Shown: in pieces, positions 8,982 to 17,410 of the stretch
Numbering within the stretch: the first letter of the stretch is position 1
Layout of the letters: every line of letters begins with the position of its first letter
Assembly (NCBI GenBank): GCA_964544955.1
Contig: CAZJEB010000005.1
Location: 62,001 to 126,000 of the forward strand
Source of the DNA: JAAZPT01 sp964544955
Lineage (GTDB): Bacteria; Bacillota; Clostridia; Christensenellales; Aristaeellaceae
Length of the DNA: 64,000 bases
Direction: 5' to 3'
Notes under the pieces: generated by a model
The model's database searches: none
The model's input: only the letters and a program-made list of their open reading frames with translations
What the model was told of the DNA's origin: nothing
Program-made: the position numbers and the translations under genes

Positions 8982-9299
8982 TTAAATGAATTCCACTATT
9001 AATTTTTCGATATTGGTTTCAGATGCTTCTTCCTTAACAAGCTCCTTAACTTTTACACCATCTTTATACATGGCAATAACAGGTAAACCCAATACTTTTT
9101 GGGATATTGCTAAGCGCCTTGCCTTTGTTGTATTAAGGGCGCAAAACTTTAATTGGCTACCATATTTTTCCGCCATTTCGTGTATAAAAGGTAATAAAGC
9201 TTGGCAAGGTGCACAACCGTCGCCATAAAAATCAACAAAAACATTGCCTTCTGCTTGAAGAACTTCCTGTTCAAAATTAGTTTTATCTAGTTCTAACAT
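8982..9299 (-). CDS. trxA: Thioredoxin of the glycine reductase system
   Basis: 105-residue thioredoxin that reduces oxidised GrdA. The active site is GCAPC (C29, C32) instead of the usual WCGPC; thioredoxins of amino-acid-fermenting clostridia with glycine reductase are known for a similar GCVPC. The later cis-proline segment LGLPVIAMY is present. The start overlaps the trxB stop by 7 nt, so trxB and trxA are coupled. Confidence 0.95.
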   Translation of the reverse strand: MLELDKTNFEQEVLQAEGNVFVDFYGDGCAPCQALLPFIHEMAEKYGSQLKFCALNTTKARRLAISQKVLGLPVIAMYKDGVKVKELVKEEASETNIEKLIVEFI

Positions 9300-10252
9300 G
9301 TTACATCCTCCTTAAAGTTGTTTTCCACATAGTGCATAGCCTCTGTTGCTGCTATAGCTCCATCGGCTGCGGCAGTAACAATTTGCCTTAAAGTTTTTTT
9401 ACGGCAATCCCCCGCAGCAAATACTCCAGGTATTTTAGTTGCCATATTTTCATCGGTAATAATATAATCACCTTCCATATCAACAAGGCCTTTAAGAATT
9501 TGTGTTTCGGGTATAAAGCCTATAAACACAAATACACCAAATGTTCCATCCTCCTCAGGGGCATCAAAAGTGGTAATATCGCCCGTTTTTAAATTTTTAA
9601 AAACAGCCTTTTCCAATATACCATCGCCTTCAAGGGTTTCAAGAACACTATCCCACATAAAGTGGATTTTACAGTTATTAAAAGCCTTTTCCTGTATGGA
9701 TTTTGCAGCCCTTAACTCATCACGCCTGTGAACTATTGTAACTTTTATAGCAAATTTTGTAAGGTATATGGCCTCCTCAACCGCGCTATCGCCGCCGCCA
9801 ATTACAAATACTTCCATATCCTCAAACAGTGCAGCATCACATGTGGCACAGTAGGATACGCCTTTTCCTATTAGCTCATTTTCACCAGGGCAACCAACTT
9901 GCCTAGGGTAGGCGCCAGGGGCAAATATAACGCTTTTAGCCTTATATTCACCCTTTTCACCTTGTAATGTTTTAATTTTATCATCCAAGTTAACACTAAC
10001 AACGGTATCTTTTACACGTACTGCACCAAACTTATTTGCTTGATTGCTCATTCTACTTATTAGCACAGGGCCTGTTTCGCCTTCAATACAGCCAGGGTAG
10101 TTTTCAATAGCATCCGTTATAGAAACTTGACCACCCTCTTGCTTTTTTTCAATAAGCAATGTACTCATGCGGCTTCGGCCTGCATAAAGGGCAGCGCTTA
10201 GGCCTGCGGGGCCTGCACCAACAATTGCAACATCATAAATTTTATCGCTCAT
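9293..10252 (-). CDS. trxB: Thioredoxin reductase
   Basis: 319-residue FAD/NADPH-dependent enzyme that reduces TrxA. The FAD motif is VGAGPAGLSAALYAGRSR near the N-terminus, the redox pair is in YCATCDAALFED, the NADPH-binding motif is VIGGGDSAVEEA, and the C-terminal FAD motif is GVFAAGDCR. The start ATG at 10252 (MSDKIYDVAIVG) follows AGTAGGTG. It begins 7 nt after the grdB stop. Its place in the operon points to glycine reductase as the main electron sink. Confidence 0.96.
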   Translation of the reverse strand: MSDKIYDVAIVGAGPAGLSAALYAGRSRMSTLLIEKKQEGGQVSITDAIENYPGCIEGETGPVLISRMSNQANKFGAVRVKDTVVSVNLDDKIKTLQGEKGEYKAKSVIFAPGAYPRQVGCPGENELIGKGVSYCATCDAALFEDMEVFVIGGGDSAVEEAIYLTKFAIKVTIVHRRDELRAAKSIQEKAFNNCKIHFMWDSVLETLEGDGILEKAVFKNLKTGDITTFDAPEEDGTFGVFVFIGFIPETQILKGLVDMEGDYIITDENMATKIPGVFAAGDCRKKTLRQIVTAAADGAIAATEAMHYVENNFKEDVTC

Positions 10253-10259
10253 AAAACAC

Positions 10260-11564
10260 CTACTCAAATATTGTTTGTTTGTATACTTCAGTTTGTAGTG
10301 CTTTTAAAGCCTTATCTACAAGTTCTTTCCTAAGGTCAAATTCTTCTTCCATAGTATATGAAGGGTTGCCTAAGGGGTGAGGTATTGCTACTGTGGGCAC
10401 TATTCTGTTAGCGCCAACGGTTAAGGATATTGGGGTAACTGTGCACATGTGTACCACCGGTAAACCAGCACGTTCAATTTCTTTTACTAACGTTGCACCG
10501 CAACGTGTGCAAGTTCCTCACGTGGAGGTGAGTATAACTGCACTCACATTCTGGCTTATTAAATCCTTTGCAATTTCTGCACCAAATTTTTTGGCGGATG
10601 CAACTGCTGTACCATTACCAACAGTTGTGTAGAAGTAACGGCTAAGTTCGCCAATTTTACCTTCTTTTTCATACTGCCTTAGCACGTCAACAGGTATAAC
10701 CCTATCGGCATCTTGGTTTGCATATGTGGGGTCATAACCACCATGGGCTGTTTCATAAGTTTCTGCCGTAAGGTCGCTAACACCATCAATATCGTATTTA
10801 CCAAACTTTGAAGCTGAGGAGCTTTCTATCCTATCAGGGTTACCTTTAGGCACTATACCACCTGATGTTACTATGGCTATTTTAGCCTTTGTAATATCCT
10901 CAACGGGCGCTTGAGGCTCAACCCTATCAAATGTGGGCATGGGGTACTCTGTAGTAAATTCCTTACCAGCAAGTTTTTGCAATAGCATTTTAACAGCGCG
11001 CTGTGAGCCTCTTTCCTTTTCAAAAAAGTTTACACGCACACCATTAGGAATATAGCCTTCCTCTATGGAAGCACCAATTTTTTCATTCCTTGCAAGTTTT
11101 AAGCCAAGGGGAGCCATTGCTTTTACAGCATTACGCATACCTGCCGCATTGTTTTTTGTGGATACAATATAAATATCCTGTTTAAACATATCTGCGCCTG
11201 GGTTTTCAATATACATGCCTGTAATTGAAGGTATGCCTGCTTTTTGAACTATTTTTGCAATAGATCCGCAAGCCACACCATACCTACCTGCATTAAATGC
11301 GGGGCCTGCAACAAATAGATCTGGTTTTTCCTCTTTTACCATATCTAATATGGTTTTTGTAACTGTATCCAAGTTCTCGTTAAAATAAGAGTCACCACAT
11401 ATAATAGTTGCAACTATTTCCGCCTCATCACCAAACTCTGCTTTAAATGCTAAGCCTGGGCCAAGTGGCCCTTCGCGTTTTTCTGGTGGAATATGGGCCA
11501 TTTCCTCGCCACCTATTTGAGCAAAGAATTGGTTTATGTAGTGAACTACCCTAAGTTTACTCAT
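10260..11564 (-). CDS. grdB: Glycine reductase component B, gamma subunit (selenoprotein B)
   Basis: Substrate-specific selenoprotein of protein B that attacks the glycine Schiff base held by GrdE. The TGA at 10518-10520 (codon 349 from the chosen start) lies in AVILTST-U-GTCTRCGATLV, the known Sec context of GrdB. Read through, the product is 434 residues, normal for the family. The start MSKLRVVHYINQFF at 11564 has AGGAGG 6 nt upstream; the GTG two codons before touches the ribosome site. The gene would otherwise be called as two separate ORFs of 350 and 65 codons. Neighbours are grdE (11 nt away) and trxB. Confidence 0.96.
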
Positions 11565-11575
11565 TAGCACTCCTC

Positions 11576-12856
11576 CTATCTTGCACTTAGCTTATTAAAG
11601 CCAAGCTCGTTTGTAGCACCTGTAATTACCTGTATTTCCGCAGTAATTGATCCATCCGCATCCAAGCTACCAGCATGGCTACCAGCAATTTTATCAACAT
11701 ATTTTAGCATGCCTATAACCTTATCCATACTTGGTAATTTAACAACTTGGTTTGCATTACCACCAGTAACAACCGCATCTGCCAATACATCGGCATCTGC
11801 AAGGGATTGGCTCTTACCATCTTGCCCTGCATATTCATCGGTAATAATAACGGTTTTAATGCCTTTTTGCTCAATTTTTTTACAGTTAAGAATTAGGTCG
11901 GTATCTGGGTTACCAAAGCCTTCTTGGGATATAATTGCCCCATCAAGCTGTAAAAACTCAGCTAGTTTTGCAGTCCAGTCTGATGACCTAACTTTATCAG
12001 CAAGGTATACGTTTTCGTTTGTTATAATAACCCCAACAAAGTTTATTGTTTTACCATGTTGTGAATATAAATCTGTAACAACAGGGTTGTTTTGGTGGTG
12101 ATATGTAGTATTTTTATCACAAGCGGATACGCAGTTGCCGGATATTATTGCCCCATCAAATATTTCGGTTGGGTATAAAATTGTAGGAACTATCTTTTTA
12201 GCATCAACGCCATAAACATATGTATCATGCAACAAGCCTTGGCTTTGAAGCATTTGCACATAGGCAACCCGTGGTAAATTTGGGTGAGCGTTTATACTAT
12301 CAATTAAGCTTTTTGTTTCGTATTCAATAAGTTCATCAGGCACAAGGTCTCTTGCTATTTCGCCAACAAAGTTTGCAGCCTTTAGGCCAGCAAGGCGAAC
12401 AGCCTCCTCATAGTCATGAGCCTCAACCATGGGTGCAGGCTTGCACACCATAACAAGGTTAATAAGCTTTGAAAACGGGGTATAGTCGGCACCAGGGCCA
12501 CACATATCAATAATACCTTCCTGGAAGCCTACAATTTTGCCCGCTGTAACAATTGCCATACCACGTAATACATGGGTTTTTCCACTACCAACGGTTTCAA
12601 GCTTCGAAATAACACCAGGGAAAATTCCACCCGGGCCTTCAACCTTAACCCTTGGCTCAATTACATCCTTTACGGGAGTAATTCTAATTGATTCACCAGG
12701 GTACGCCACATCAAAGGAACAATCTTCTAATGATGAATCCTTTAAAATAAGTTCCTTTAACGCTACCTCATCAACGTAAACTATGCCATCTTCAAACTTG
12801 TTTTCATTGGCAAGCTTTACGCCTTTTACATTTATATAGCCTAATTCAAGCTTCAA
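11576..12856 (-). CDS. grdE: Glycine reductase component B proprotein (alpha and beta subunits)
   Basis: 426-residue proprotein that is cleaved before a cysteine to give two subunits, the new N-terminus becoming a pyruvoyl group that binds glycine as a Schiff base. The cleavage motif SGNCVSACDKNTTYHHQNN is present with the key cysteine at residue 242, the position described for glycine reductase. Since grdB, grdE, grdC, grdD and grdA are all here and no grdF/G or grdH/I is present, the substrate should be glycine rather than sarcosine or betaine. Confidence 0.95.
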   Translation of the reverse strand: MKLELGYINVKGVKLANENKFEDGIVYVDEVALKELILKDSSLEDCSFDVAYPGESIRITPVKDVIEPRVKVEGPGGIFPGVISKLETVGSGKTHVLRGMAIVTAGKIVGFQEGIIDMCGPGADYTPFSKLINLVMVCKPAPMVEAHDYEEAVRLAGLKAANFVGEIARDLVPDELIEYETKSLIDSINAHPNLPRVAYVQMLQSQGLLHDTYVYGVDAKKIVPTILYPTEIFDGAIISGNCVSACDKNTTYHHQNNPVVTDLYSQHGKTINFVGVIITNENVYLADKVRSSDWTAKLAEFLQLDGAIISQEGFGNPDTDLILNCKKIEQKGIKTVIITDEYAGQDGKSQSLADADVLADAVVTGGNANQVVKLPSMDKVIGMLKYVDKIAGSHAGSLDADGSITAEIQVITGATNELGFNKLSAR

Positions 12857-12875
12857 ACAAATTCTCCTTTCTATA

Positions 12876-13250
12876 TTATAAGTTGTTTAAAATTGCACTT
12901 TCAATAACGGTTTTATCAACAAGTTTAAAATCTTCAATTACCTTTTGACTTAAACTTTTGTTGTTTTTAGGGAATTTTTTGTAGGCCTCTATTGCCGATT
13001 CTATCACCTCAACTGAGAAACTATCTGTTACACCCATTGTTTTACCACTTATTAATATGGATTTAAATGGTGTTTCGTTGGGTTTTAGGCTACTGCTTAA
13101 TGGGTGCGTTAGTATTGTATGGCCTTTATGAACATAGGCTCTAACTTCCAAAAGTACATCTAAAAAGCCCCAATCCTTATAAACAATATTAATATTTTTA
13201 TATTTACCGCTTAGCAAACTATCGTTATTTGTTATAAGAATATACTTCAT
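12876..13250 (-). CDS. grdX: GrdX family protein
   Basis: 124-residue protein that commonly leads glycine/sarcosine/betaine reductase operons. No catalytic role is established. The sequence begins MKYILITNNDSLLS and includes GHTILTHPLSSSLKPNETPF, which I recognise from GrdX proteins. No signal peptide or membrane segment is visible. It is the first gene after the glycine riboswitch and precedes grdE by 19 nt. Confidence 0.85.
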   Translation of the reverse strand: MKYILITNNDSLLSGKYKNINIVYKDWGFLDVLLEVRAYVHKGHTILTHPLSSSLKPNETPFKSILISGKTMGVTDSFSVEVIESAIEAYKKFPKNNKSLSQKVIEDFKLVDKTVIESAILNNL

Positions 13251-13266
13251 TAGGCCTCCAAAGCAA

Positions 13267-13307
13267 TAAAAAAAGATAACTAAATACTAAAAAAAGTATT
13301 AGTCATC
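13267..13307 (-). terminator. Riboswitch expression-platform terminator before grdX
   Basis: Minus-strand hairpin made of GATGACTAATAC and GTATTTAGTTATC (12-13 bp with one mismatch), followed by seven T. It starts right after the second glycine aptamer and lies 15 nt before grdX, so it is the likely decision point: read through when glycine is bound, stop when not. The direction of the switch is inferred from known glycine riboswitches and the pathway. Confidence 0.85.
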
Positions 13308-13485
13308 TTCTCTGTCATAAACCTGAGAGATTCTGGGCTAAAGCCCTTTGCTCCTTCGGTGCCATAAGCTTTTCAGAGTGTGTTATATTACCGGCCCTTT
13401 TGCCTGAAAGGTTCATACTTGCCCGACTAAAGCAAGCACTTGCATCTTCGGCGACTTAAAAATAAGTACTCTCCCGATTAATATC
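13308..13485 (-). ncRNA. Tandem glycine riboswitch
   Basis: Two consecutive glycine aptamers on the minus strand. Aptamer 1 (about 13390-13480) has CGGGAGAG, GCCGAAGATGCAAG and CTTTCAGGCAAAA; aptamer 2 (about 13308-13388) has CTCTGAAAAGC, CACCGAAGGAGCAA and AATCTCTCAGG. These are the conserved cores of the glycine element. It controls the whole grd-trx-sel unit, so genes that use glycine as electron acceptor should be on when glycine is plentiful. Confidence 0.95.
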
Positions 13486-13498
13486 TATCACTACAATA

Positions 13499-13526
13499 AT
13501 TATAGCACAAAAGGCGGTAAATTCAA
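13499..13526 (-). promoter_or_regulatory. Promoter of the glycine reductase operon
   Basis: Minus-strand -35 TTGAAT (13521-13526) and -10 TATAAT (13499-13504) with 16-nt spacing. It would start the transcript just upstream of the riboswitch. Confidence 0.85.
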
Positions 13527-13574
13527 CACAAATAGTAAAATAATTTCCATTTTATATAAGTTTGTTAAATAAAT

Positions 13575-14975
13575 TTATCTAATATCACTTATAACATTTT
13601 TTGCCCAACTACCAGATTTTAATATAGGTATGGCAACAACAATTTTTAGTATTTCAGATGTTTGTACTAATACAAAACATGTAAATATATCTAAGTTTGT
13701 AAACCTGCACAATACAAAGGATAATGTGCCTGATATTAACCAGTAGCTAAAGCTATCAAAAAAGAACGTTACAAGGGTTTTGCCACCAGACCTTATAGTA
13801 AAGTATGCCATATGTACAAAGGCGTTTATAGGGGTTAATATTGCTACATATTTAAGCATTCTAACTGCAAGCTCTTTAACATGGGGCTCAGTATTATAAA
13901 TATCTGGGAATAAAGGTGCTAACAAAAACATTAGTATTGCAAGCACTACATTTAAAGCAACACCAAGGAATATTAGTTTTCTATCCACATCCTTAGCGTT
14001 TTCAATATCCCCCTTACCAAGCTCCTGCCCTACAAGTATGCTTATACCTCCACCAAAGGAGAACATCATAATGCTAAAAACATTCCAAACGGTATAAACT
14101 ATTGTTACTGATGCAACTGCACTTATGCCACGCAATGAATAGTTTTGCATAATAAAAGTTGCACAAAGGGAGTACATAATTTCATTAATAACAAGAGGTG
14201 TTCCTGTTTTTAAGGTTTTAAGCACAATAGCCTTAGGAATTTTAAGGCTACTATATAAGCCTTTAATAAAGGTAAATTTATGTTGATTTTTGTGCGCATA
14301 AACAAGTATGTACAAAAACTCAACAAGCCTTGCTATAAGGGTTGCAATTGCTGCACCTGTTACCCCCAATTGTGGAAAGCCAAGCTTACCAAAAATTAAA
14401 GCATAGTTTAATACCAAGTTTGTTAGTACCGCAATTATGCCCGCACGCATTGGAGCCTTTGTTTCCCCCGCATCCTTCAATGTGCCTGCATAAACTTGTA
14501 GGAAAGAAAAGGGTATTAAGCTAAATAGAATAACAATAAAATATTCCCTTGAAAATTTAAGGGTTTCGGCGATAACCTCTGGCGAGTTAGTGCTTTCATT
14601 TAAAAAAAGCATAACCAAATTATCACTATAAAAGAAAATAACTAAAATAGCTATGCCCAAAAAAGTTAGCGCAGCATATAGCTTAAAGCGAAAAATATGC
14701 CTTACTCCATCCATATCACCCGAGCCAAAAAACTGGGTACCGTATATAGATGCCCCTGCAACAGCACCAAAAAGCGCAAGCATGTAAATAAATAAAATTT
14801 GGTTGGCAATGGAAACCGCACTCATGGGTATAGTTCCCAAACTACCAACCATAATATTATCAAGCATATTTACAAAGTTTGTAATTGTTGTTTGTATTAC
14901 TATAGGTATAAGTATATTTATAGTACGTTTATAAAAACTTTTATCACCTATAAACCTTTGTTTAATTAAATCCAT
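13575..14975 (-). CDS. MATE family multidrug/Na+ efflux transporter
   Basis: 466-residue membrane protein with about 12 hydrophobic segments, of the MATE (MOP) superfamily. Typical features are the N-terminal NILIPIVIQTTITNFVNMLDNIMVG helix region and the repeat of the same pattern in the second half (PLVINEIMYSLCATFIMQNY). The start MDLIKQRFIG follows GAGG. It stands alone between the grd operon promoter and the AraC-like gene. The exported compound cannot be told from the sequence. Confidence 0.9.
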   Translation of the reverse strand: MDLIKQRFIGDKSFYKRTINILIPIVIQTTITNFVNMLDNIMVGSLGTIPMSAVSIANQILFIYMLALFGAVAGASIYGTQFFGSGDMDGVRHIFRFKLYAALTFLGIAILVIFFYSDNLVMLFLNESTNSPEVIAETLKFSREYFIVILFSLIPFSFLQVYAGTLKDAGETKAPMRAGIIAVLTNLVLNYALIFGKLGFPQLGVTGAAIATLIARLVEFLYILVYAHKNQHKFTFIKGLYSSLKIPKAIVLKTLKTGTPLVINEIMYSLCATFIMQNYSLRGISAVASVTIVYTVWNVFSIMMFSFGGGISILVGQELGKGDIENAKDVDRKLIFLGVALNVVLAILMFLLAPLFPDIYNTEPHVKELAVRMLKYVAILTPINAFVHMAYFTIRSGGKTLVTFFFDSFSYWLISGTLSFVLCRFTNLDIFTCFVLVQTSEILKIVVAIPILKSGSWAKNVISDIR

Positions 14976-15051
14976 AAAAACCTCAACTAAAATGATATAA
15001 CTTAGGCATTATAGCATTAATAATTGAGGTTTACAACTAAGTTTTATTTAA

Positions 15052-15884
15052 TTATTCATTTTTATTCTTTCTATATTTAACAGGTGTAACGCCAAACTGT
15101 TTTTTAAACAACTTTGTAAAATAGTTTGAATCATCAATACCAATAATTTGAGCAATATAATATATGGGGAAGTTTGTATTTGATAAAAGTTTTTCTGCCT
15201 CATCCATACGTTTTTTTAAAACTAATTCGCCAAAGCTCATTTTAAAGTTATCTTTGCAAATTTGGTAAATTTTAGTTTTACCAATTTTTAAAGTTTTGCA
15301 TGCCAAATTTAAAATATCCTGTTGAGCATAATAGGTGTTAATAAAGCTTTCTAAAGATTGCACATCATTATTATGGCTACCTTCAACAATACCCGCTAGG
15401 CGAACTTCGCTTACGCAGCTTTGTACAATTTCACTATATGCCCTAATTTGATCCTTACTTAAGCGTTTTAACCTAATAAAAGCACTATGAAGCTCCTCCA
15501 TATCGGGGTACCAACTACAAAGTTCCTTGGTTTTTTCCCACTGTTCCGCAGTTGAGCTATTATCCAATATTTGCCCAAACAATATTATTGTACTAATTTC
15601 ATCATTAACTAACACAGGTACTGCAACCTCAATAAGGCCTGCATGGCATCTATAATTTAAACTTTTTTGTTTTTAGTAACTTCAAGCAATGCATCCCTAT
15701 CGCACTTAACGCACCTTTCATATCCCCCAGGTTGTTTAGCAATAAGCTCACAAAACTCTGTTTTATAACTTGCTGTGTAAAACTGCCTATAACTTTCATC
15801 CATTAGGGCAAACTTTACATTACTACAAATATAAAGGTCATCTAATATTCTTGCTAATTTTTTATATTCTTTATCTGTAAACAT
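15052..15884 (-). pseudogene. PocR-domain AraC-type regulator, frameshifted
   Basis: Two adjacent reading frames make one protein. The first 75 codons (15657-15884) start MFTDKEYKKLARILDDLY and run through the PocR-like sensor with CVKCDRDA. The frame then breaks at a six-base T run on the plus strand (15663-15668, A run in the gene). One extra A there would join it to LNYRCHAGLIEVAVPV, the conserved second half of the PocR domain, and on to a normal C-terminal AraC domain (two helix-turn-helix motifs; PIYYIAQIIGIDDSNYFTKLF). It lies divergent from the sugar ABC genes and is the natural candidate for their regulator. Real decay, phase variation by slippage, or a sequencing error are all possible. 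Confidence 0.8.
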
Positions 15885-15920
15885 AAAGCCCCTCCTTATT
15901 TACAGTAACTATTATTAACA

Positions 15921-15949
15921 ATATTACCTTATTTAAAAAATTTATTCAA
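15921..15949 (-). promoter_or_regulatory. Promoter of the PocR/AraC-type regulator
   Basis: Minus-strand -35 TTGAAT (15944-15949), 17-nt spacer, -10 TAATAT (15921-15926), about 37 nt before the start codon, with AAGGAGGGG as ribosome site. Confidence 0.65.
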
Positions 15950-16018
15950 CAATTAGAAATTATTTTTGCAAATTTAGAAATAACGAACAATTTTTCTGTT
16001 TTTACGGAATATATTACA

Positions 16019-16047
16019 TTTACAATAAAAACTTATTGATGTACAAT
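16019..16047 (+). promoter_or_regulatory. Promoter of the sugar ABC transporter operon
   Basis: -35 TTTACA (16019-16024), 17-nt spacer, -10 TACAAT (16042-16047), followed by an A/T-rich leader and the ribosome site ACGGAGG before 16095. Confidence 0.65.
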
Positions 16048-16094
16048 AAGGCTAATAGTAAAAACTATTCAACAAATTTTACGGAGGTAAATTT

Positions 16095-17336
16095 ATGAAA
16101 AAGTTATTATCCCTAGTTCTAGTATTAGCAATGGTGCTTTCAATGGCATTAACATTTGCTAACGCAGAAGAAGCTAAAACAGTTGTATACTGGTCCATGT
16201 GGGAAGCTACAGAACCCCAAGGTATCGTATTAAAAGAAGCTGCTGAAGCTTACACAGCTGCTACAGGCGTAAAAGTAGATCTTCAATTCAAAGGCCGTAC
16301 AGGCATCCGTGAAGGTTTAGAACCCGCTCTTCAAGCTGGCACAGTTATCGACGTATTTGACGAAGATATCGACCGTGTTAACGGCACATTCGCTCCTTAC
16401 TTATTAGACCTTGAAGAATTGGCAAAAGCTACAAACTACGAAGAAACAGCTATGCCAGCTTTAGTGTTAACAGCACGCAACGTAGCTGGTGGCACACTAA
16501 AATCCATCCCTTACCAACCAAACGTATTCAACATTTTCTATAACAAAGCTATATTTGAAGAAGCTGGCGTTACAGAAGCTCCAAAAACATGGGAAGAATT
16601 CTTAGCAGCTTGTGAAAAAATTAAAGCCGCTGGTTATGTTCCACTAACATCCGACGATGCTTACATCGTAACAAACTTTGGTTACCACTTAGCAAGATAC
16701 ATTGGTGAAGAAGGCGTTACAAAAGTTGTTAAAGAAGGCTTATTCGCTGAAGAACCTGCAGTATTAAAAGTTGCTCAAGCTTATGAAGAACTTTATACAA
16801 AAGGCTACTTATCCCCCACAATGGGTTCAAACGTATGGCCATCTGCTCAAATTAACGAACTTGGTTTAGACGAAGCTGCTATGTACCTTAACGGTTCATG
16901 GTTACCTAACGAAATTCTTGGTACAACAGGCCCAGAATTCCAATGGGGATGTATGGCTTACCCAGCAGTTGACGGTGGCGTTGACGGCACAGAAGCTGCT
17001 AACTATGGCGCACAAGTATTTGCTATAAACAAAGACAGCCAAGTTTCAAAAGAAGCTTTTGACCTAATTATGTACTTTGTAAAAGGCGAATTCGACGCTA
17101 AATTATCCAAAGAATCAGTTGGTATCCCAGCAGATACAACAAACGAAGAATGGCCAGCAATGCTAGCAGGCGTTAAAGATGTTCTTGCTACATTAACAAC
17201 TCGTTACTCCTGGTCAGCAGGTGCAGAAGCTAACGCTGATATGACACCAGCAATTAAAGAAAACATGCAAAAACTTGTTAGCGGCTCAGTTGACGCACAA
17301 GGCTTTGTAGATGCTTTAGAGGCTGCTTTTAAATAA
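16095..17336 (+). CDS. Sugar ABC transporter substrate-binding protein
   Basis: 413-residue extracellular solute-binding protein of the carbohydrate family 1 type, with the core pattern NVFNIFYNKAIFEEAGV and PKTWEEFLAACEKIKAAGY. The signal peptide is clear (MKKLLSLVLVLAMVLSMALTF), with a probable cleavage site at ANA|EE. No lipobox cysteine is present, odd for a Gram-positive binding protein, which normally needs a lipid anchor. Codon use looks more biased than in neighbouring genes, as for a highly expressed protein. Two permease genes follow. The neighbouring kinase suggests a host-derived N-acetylhexosamine-containing sugar as ligand; this is inference. Confidence 0.92.
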   Translation: MKKLLSLVLVLAMVLSMALTFANAEEAKTVVYWSMWEATEPQGIVLKEAAEAYTAATGVKVDLQFKGRTGIREGLEPALQAGTVIDVFDEDIDRVNGTFAPYLLDLEELAKATNYEETAMPALVLTARNVAGGTLKSIPYQPNVFNIFYNKAIFEEAGVTEAPKTWEEFLAACEKIKAAGYVPLTSDDAYIVTNFGYHLARYIGEEGVTKVVKEGLFAEEPAVLKVAQAYEELYTKGYLSPTMGSNVWPSAQINELGLDEAAMYLNGSWLPNEILGTTGPEFQWGCMAYPAVDGGVDGTEAANYGAQVFAINKDSQVSKEAFDLIMYFVKGEFDAKLSKESVGIPADTTNEEWPAMLAGVKDVLATLTTRYSWSAGAEANADMTPAIKENMQKLVSGSVDAQGFVDALEAAFK

Positions 17337-17346
17337 TTAGCAAACT

Positions 17347-17380
17347 AAAGGAGCAGAGTCATAGGCTTTGCTCCTTTTTT
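17347..17380 (+). terminator. Attenuator hairpin between binding protein and permeases
   Basis: Arms AAAGGAGCA (17347-17355) and TGCTCCTTT (17369-17377) followed by a T run. It lies right after the binding-protein stop and before the first permease. Partial termination here would yield far more binding protein than permease, a common layout. Confidence 0.8.
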
Positions 17381-17410
17381 TATCAAAAAAATGCCCAGGG
17401 AGGATTTAGA

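Noticed and set aside
15655..15680. Programmed -1 frameshift in the regulator gene
   Set aside because: The A6 run reads C AAA AAA G in the zero frame, not an ideal slippery heptamer, and I saw no clear downstream stimulator. A plain indel is simpler.
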